64,000 nt of DNA. It comes from Warburgia ugandensis (Eukaryota > Streptophyta > Magnoliopsida > Canellales > Canellaceae). The notes beneath the pieces were generated by a model. It searched no databases. It was not told the origin of the DNA and worked only from the letters and a program-made list of their open reading frames with translations. This document shows, piece after piece, positions 62,042-64,000 of the stretch. Where the stretch lies: the NCBI GenBank assembly GCA_035236585.1, contig CP141139.1, forward strand, positions 34,791,217 through 34,855,216, given 5' to 3'. The stretch's first letter is position 1; the number at the start of each line of letters is the position of its first letter. Made by a program: the position numbers and the translations under genes.

Positions 62042-62870
62042 TTGATAGATGAAAACCTCCATGCGGACTGTTCGAGATCCAAGGATCAGCCTGACCATGG
62101 CAATCTGAACTGGTATTGACTCCATTGTTACAAACACATACAAAGTAATTGTGAGGCAGGGTGTAACCACAAACCCCTTTACTCCTCGCATGCCTTACAA
62201 GCCGTAGCCAAATTGTAGTTATCCAAAATTCCTTGCCCAAACTTAAGAGAAATACCATACTGCCAACGGCTGGGATCGGTTGGAAAATCCGCTAGTGACA
62301 CCACCGACGAATAGCCAGCGCATTCCAGTCCCTGAAGATCAAGTTCTCCGGTAGGACACAGATTCGCGGGTGAAAATACACAGGAGGAGTTGTTCGATGA
62401 GTAGAGAGAAAGTCCAAAAGAGATAGCGGCCGGACATGGGTATAGAGCTCCACATAGATAGGAGCTAGATGAGTCACAAATCGAGCTTCCTTTGTAGGTG
62501 AGGGAAGATGGAGATTGACAGGATAACAGGAGGAAGACTGATAAGCCCTGTTGGAATGGCCCCCTCAATCGAGACTGAAGTTTGGCGAGGATTGCGTGCA
62601 TGAGCAGGTGGATATGCATGGCGGAGTGATGATCAAGGTAGACGTAGGGTAGGAAATGGATGTGATGGGATAGGACCCAGTATGGGTGGTGAGAGTAAGT
62701 TGATCATTGCTGCAGGAAACAGAGGAGGACAAGCGTGGGGACCCGCACCCATTGCCGGTGCCTAGTGGGTACCTTACAGGGAGACTGCCACATCTGTTTT
62801 TACAGGCACCGTCGGCTAAGACTGGCGTGAATGAATGGATTACGATGTTGTGGTAGGAAAACACGGCCAA
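62042..62870 (-). pseudogene. Secreted GUB_WAK galacturonan-binding protein, frameshifted
   Basis: Family members are secreted, cysteine-rich wall proteins related to the extracellular part of wall-associated kinases. The minus strand reads a short hydrophobic leader, then ADGACKNRCGSLPVRYPLGT, CSNDQLTLTTHTGSYPITSI and STCSCTQSS (62870-62566). A 1-bp loss at about 62564 makes a TGA where the family has Trp. The next frame (about 62580-62190) continues LSVFLLLSC, YLCGALYPCP, CVFSPANLCPTGELDLQGL and WQYGISLKFG to KACEE. A 1-bp gain at about 62188 shifts again to SKGVCGYTLPHNYFVCVCNN and GVNTSSDCHGQA. No in-frame ATG precedes the leader; a TTG stands at 62870-62868. Two opposite single-base indels could also be assembly errors. 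No kinase domain is seen. Confidence 0.85.
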
Positions 62871-64000
62871 GGTCTTGCTTCTTTTCTGCTTGTTTTATGT
62901 TAGAGTATTGCAAAGTTGTGTTTTGGAATTAATGGTTCATATGAGTGAGTGAGACATGATCTTAAGTAACTGTTAATAGTTTAAAAGATGACTTTTTCCT
63001 AAACAACCACTAGCTTATTACTATTATATGCAAACTCCCCGTTTTTCGAGATCGGCCGCTCGTCGAATGGTCGGCAGGTCAGTAGTGGTGGAGATCAAAC
63101 AATATCAAGGGATTGTGCCCTTCTTATAAGAGACCTACTACGGGGGTTGTATACGTATACTCCTATTTAATTAGGATTTAAATGTATGTGCCATTGAAAC
63201 ATTGAACTTGTGGATCATCAAGGGTAACCAATATGGTTCTTCATCCAATTTGGCATCCCACATCAAAGATCCGGTAAAAGAATCAACGGATCACCCAAAC
63301 AAGGCTCTAGGACTATCAAATACAGGTGATATCAGCAGCAACCGGACATATTCATGGTTTGCCGTTAGACCCTGATCCATTCATTTTCTTTGTCCTCCCT
63401 AATTTAGGCCAGCCTAAAAAATTCATATCTTTCCAATGCTTTTAGCTGTGCTCCCCTACTTTAGGCTAGCTGCAAAAATTCATATCCTTGATCATGGACT
63501 TTTCAACTCTGGAAACTAGAAAAATAAAATAAAAAAAATGAAGCTCTAAGCAGCCAACGGGCATGAGTTTCTAGCCTATATAGGAGAAGGTAAAGAAGAT
63601 GAATAAATCGGATCATTGATCCAAAGATTGGGTCTGGAATGAAGGGTCACTGACTCAGTCCCATCGTATTTCTCATAAGAAAAATGGGTAGGAGAAAGCC
63701 ATGGTCACGCATCCTGCAACCGAGATTTCTTGGAGCCCACATGGGTAAGATTGAATCTGTTGATCCGATTGCTGGACGAAAGACCATTTGGTTCTCTAAC
63801 TTTTCTTGAGTGGATGATCCTATTCTCCTGATCAAGTGAGGGTTTTCTATGGTTCTTCCGGGAAAATGTTGACGTCGGACTATAACTTGAGGATGGGATC
63901 AAAACGACGTCTGTTCTGCTGTTGATAATCTACAAATTTAACCATAGATCAAGGCAGATCTTTCCATGTGGGTCCAGAAGATGTACTTATGTGAATATCC
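62871..64000. other. Intergenic, nothing recognised
   Basis: No supported gene. Open frames on the minus strand at 63647-63902 lack any family motif. Phrase aagcagccaacgggcatgag at about 63549 echoes aaacatccaacgagcatgaa at about 32662, hinting at a dispersed repeat. Confidence 0.4.

Overview
This window is plant nuclear DNA, almost certainly from a flowering plant. It is AT-rich and dominated by retrotransposons. It contains spliced plant gene remnants with GT-AG introns, Ty3/gypsy chromoviruses primed by initiator tRNA-Met, a Ty1/copia element, RTE-type LINE pieces and seven recognisable copies of the tRNA-derived Au SINE. I cannot name the species. There is no bacterial, phage or CRISPR-like system here.

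Layout. Positions 1-5800 are a nest of old elements: a minus-strand RTE LINE piece abutting a decayed plus-strand gypsy pol gene, an inverted pair of Au SINEs, and a second RTE 3' end. Positions 6608-9921 carry the last five exons of ATP phosphoribosyltransferase (HISN1, first step of histidine synthesis). All five are open, in phase and correctly bordered, and the 5' exons are not in the window. From 10 to 19.2 kb is intergenic DNA with four more Au SINE copies. A complete 8.8-kb LTR element with no recognisable pol genes (19643-28437, minus sense, target duplication ccaag) follows. At 30079-30274 is an isolated last exon of a NIP5/NIP6-type aquaporin (boric acid channel group).

From 31 to 43.4 kb is AT-rich repeat DNA. 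It holds a 2.8-kb solo LTR (33866-36678, target duplication gagta), an array of about 54-bp units that switches orientation (38.88-39.61 kb), and a 367-bp tandem repeat (41.82-42.6 kb). Positions 43440-53764 are a complete Tekay/Del-like chromovirus (minus sense, target duplication taact) of the same LTR family as the solo LTR. It still shows gag, protease, RT, RNase H, integrase and chromodomain, but is broken by many stop codons. Positions 57069-61666 are a complete small-LTR copia element, also broken by stops and two frameshifts. At 62042-62870 (minus) is a frameshifted pseudogene of a secreted galacturonan-binding (GUB_WAK) protein.

How it fits together. The host-gene content is one probably functional gene 3' end (HISN1) and two gene remnants (NIP exon, GUB_WAK). 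Everything else is insertion and decay. Many stops in the retroelements fit C-to-T or G-to-A change (CAG to TAG, TGG to TGA or TAG), as expected for long-methylated, silenced copies. The most unusual items are the orientation-switching 54-bp array, the copy-variable minisatellite and palindrome shared by three LTRs, and the coding-poor LTR element with a CpG-rich leader.
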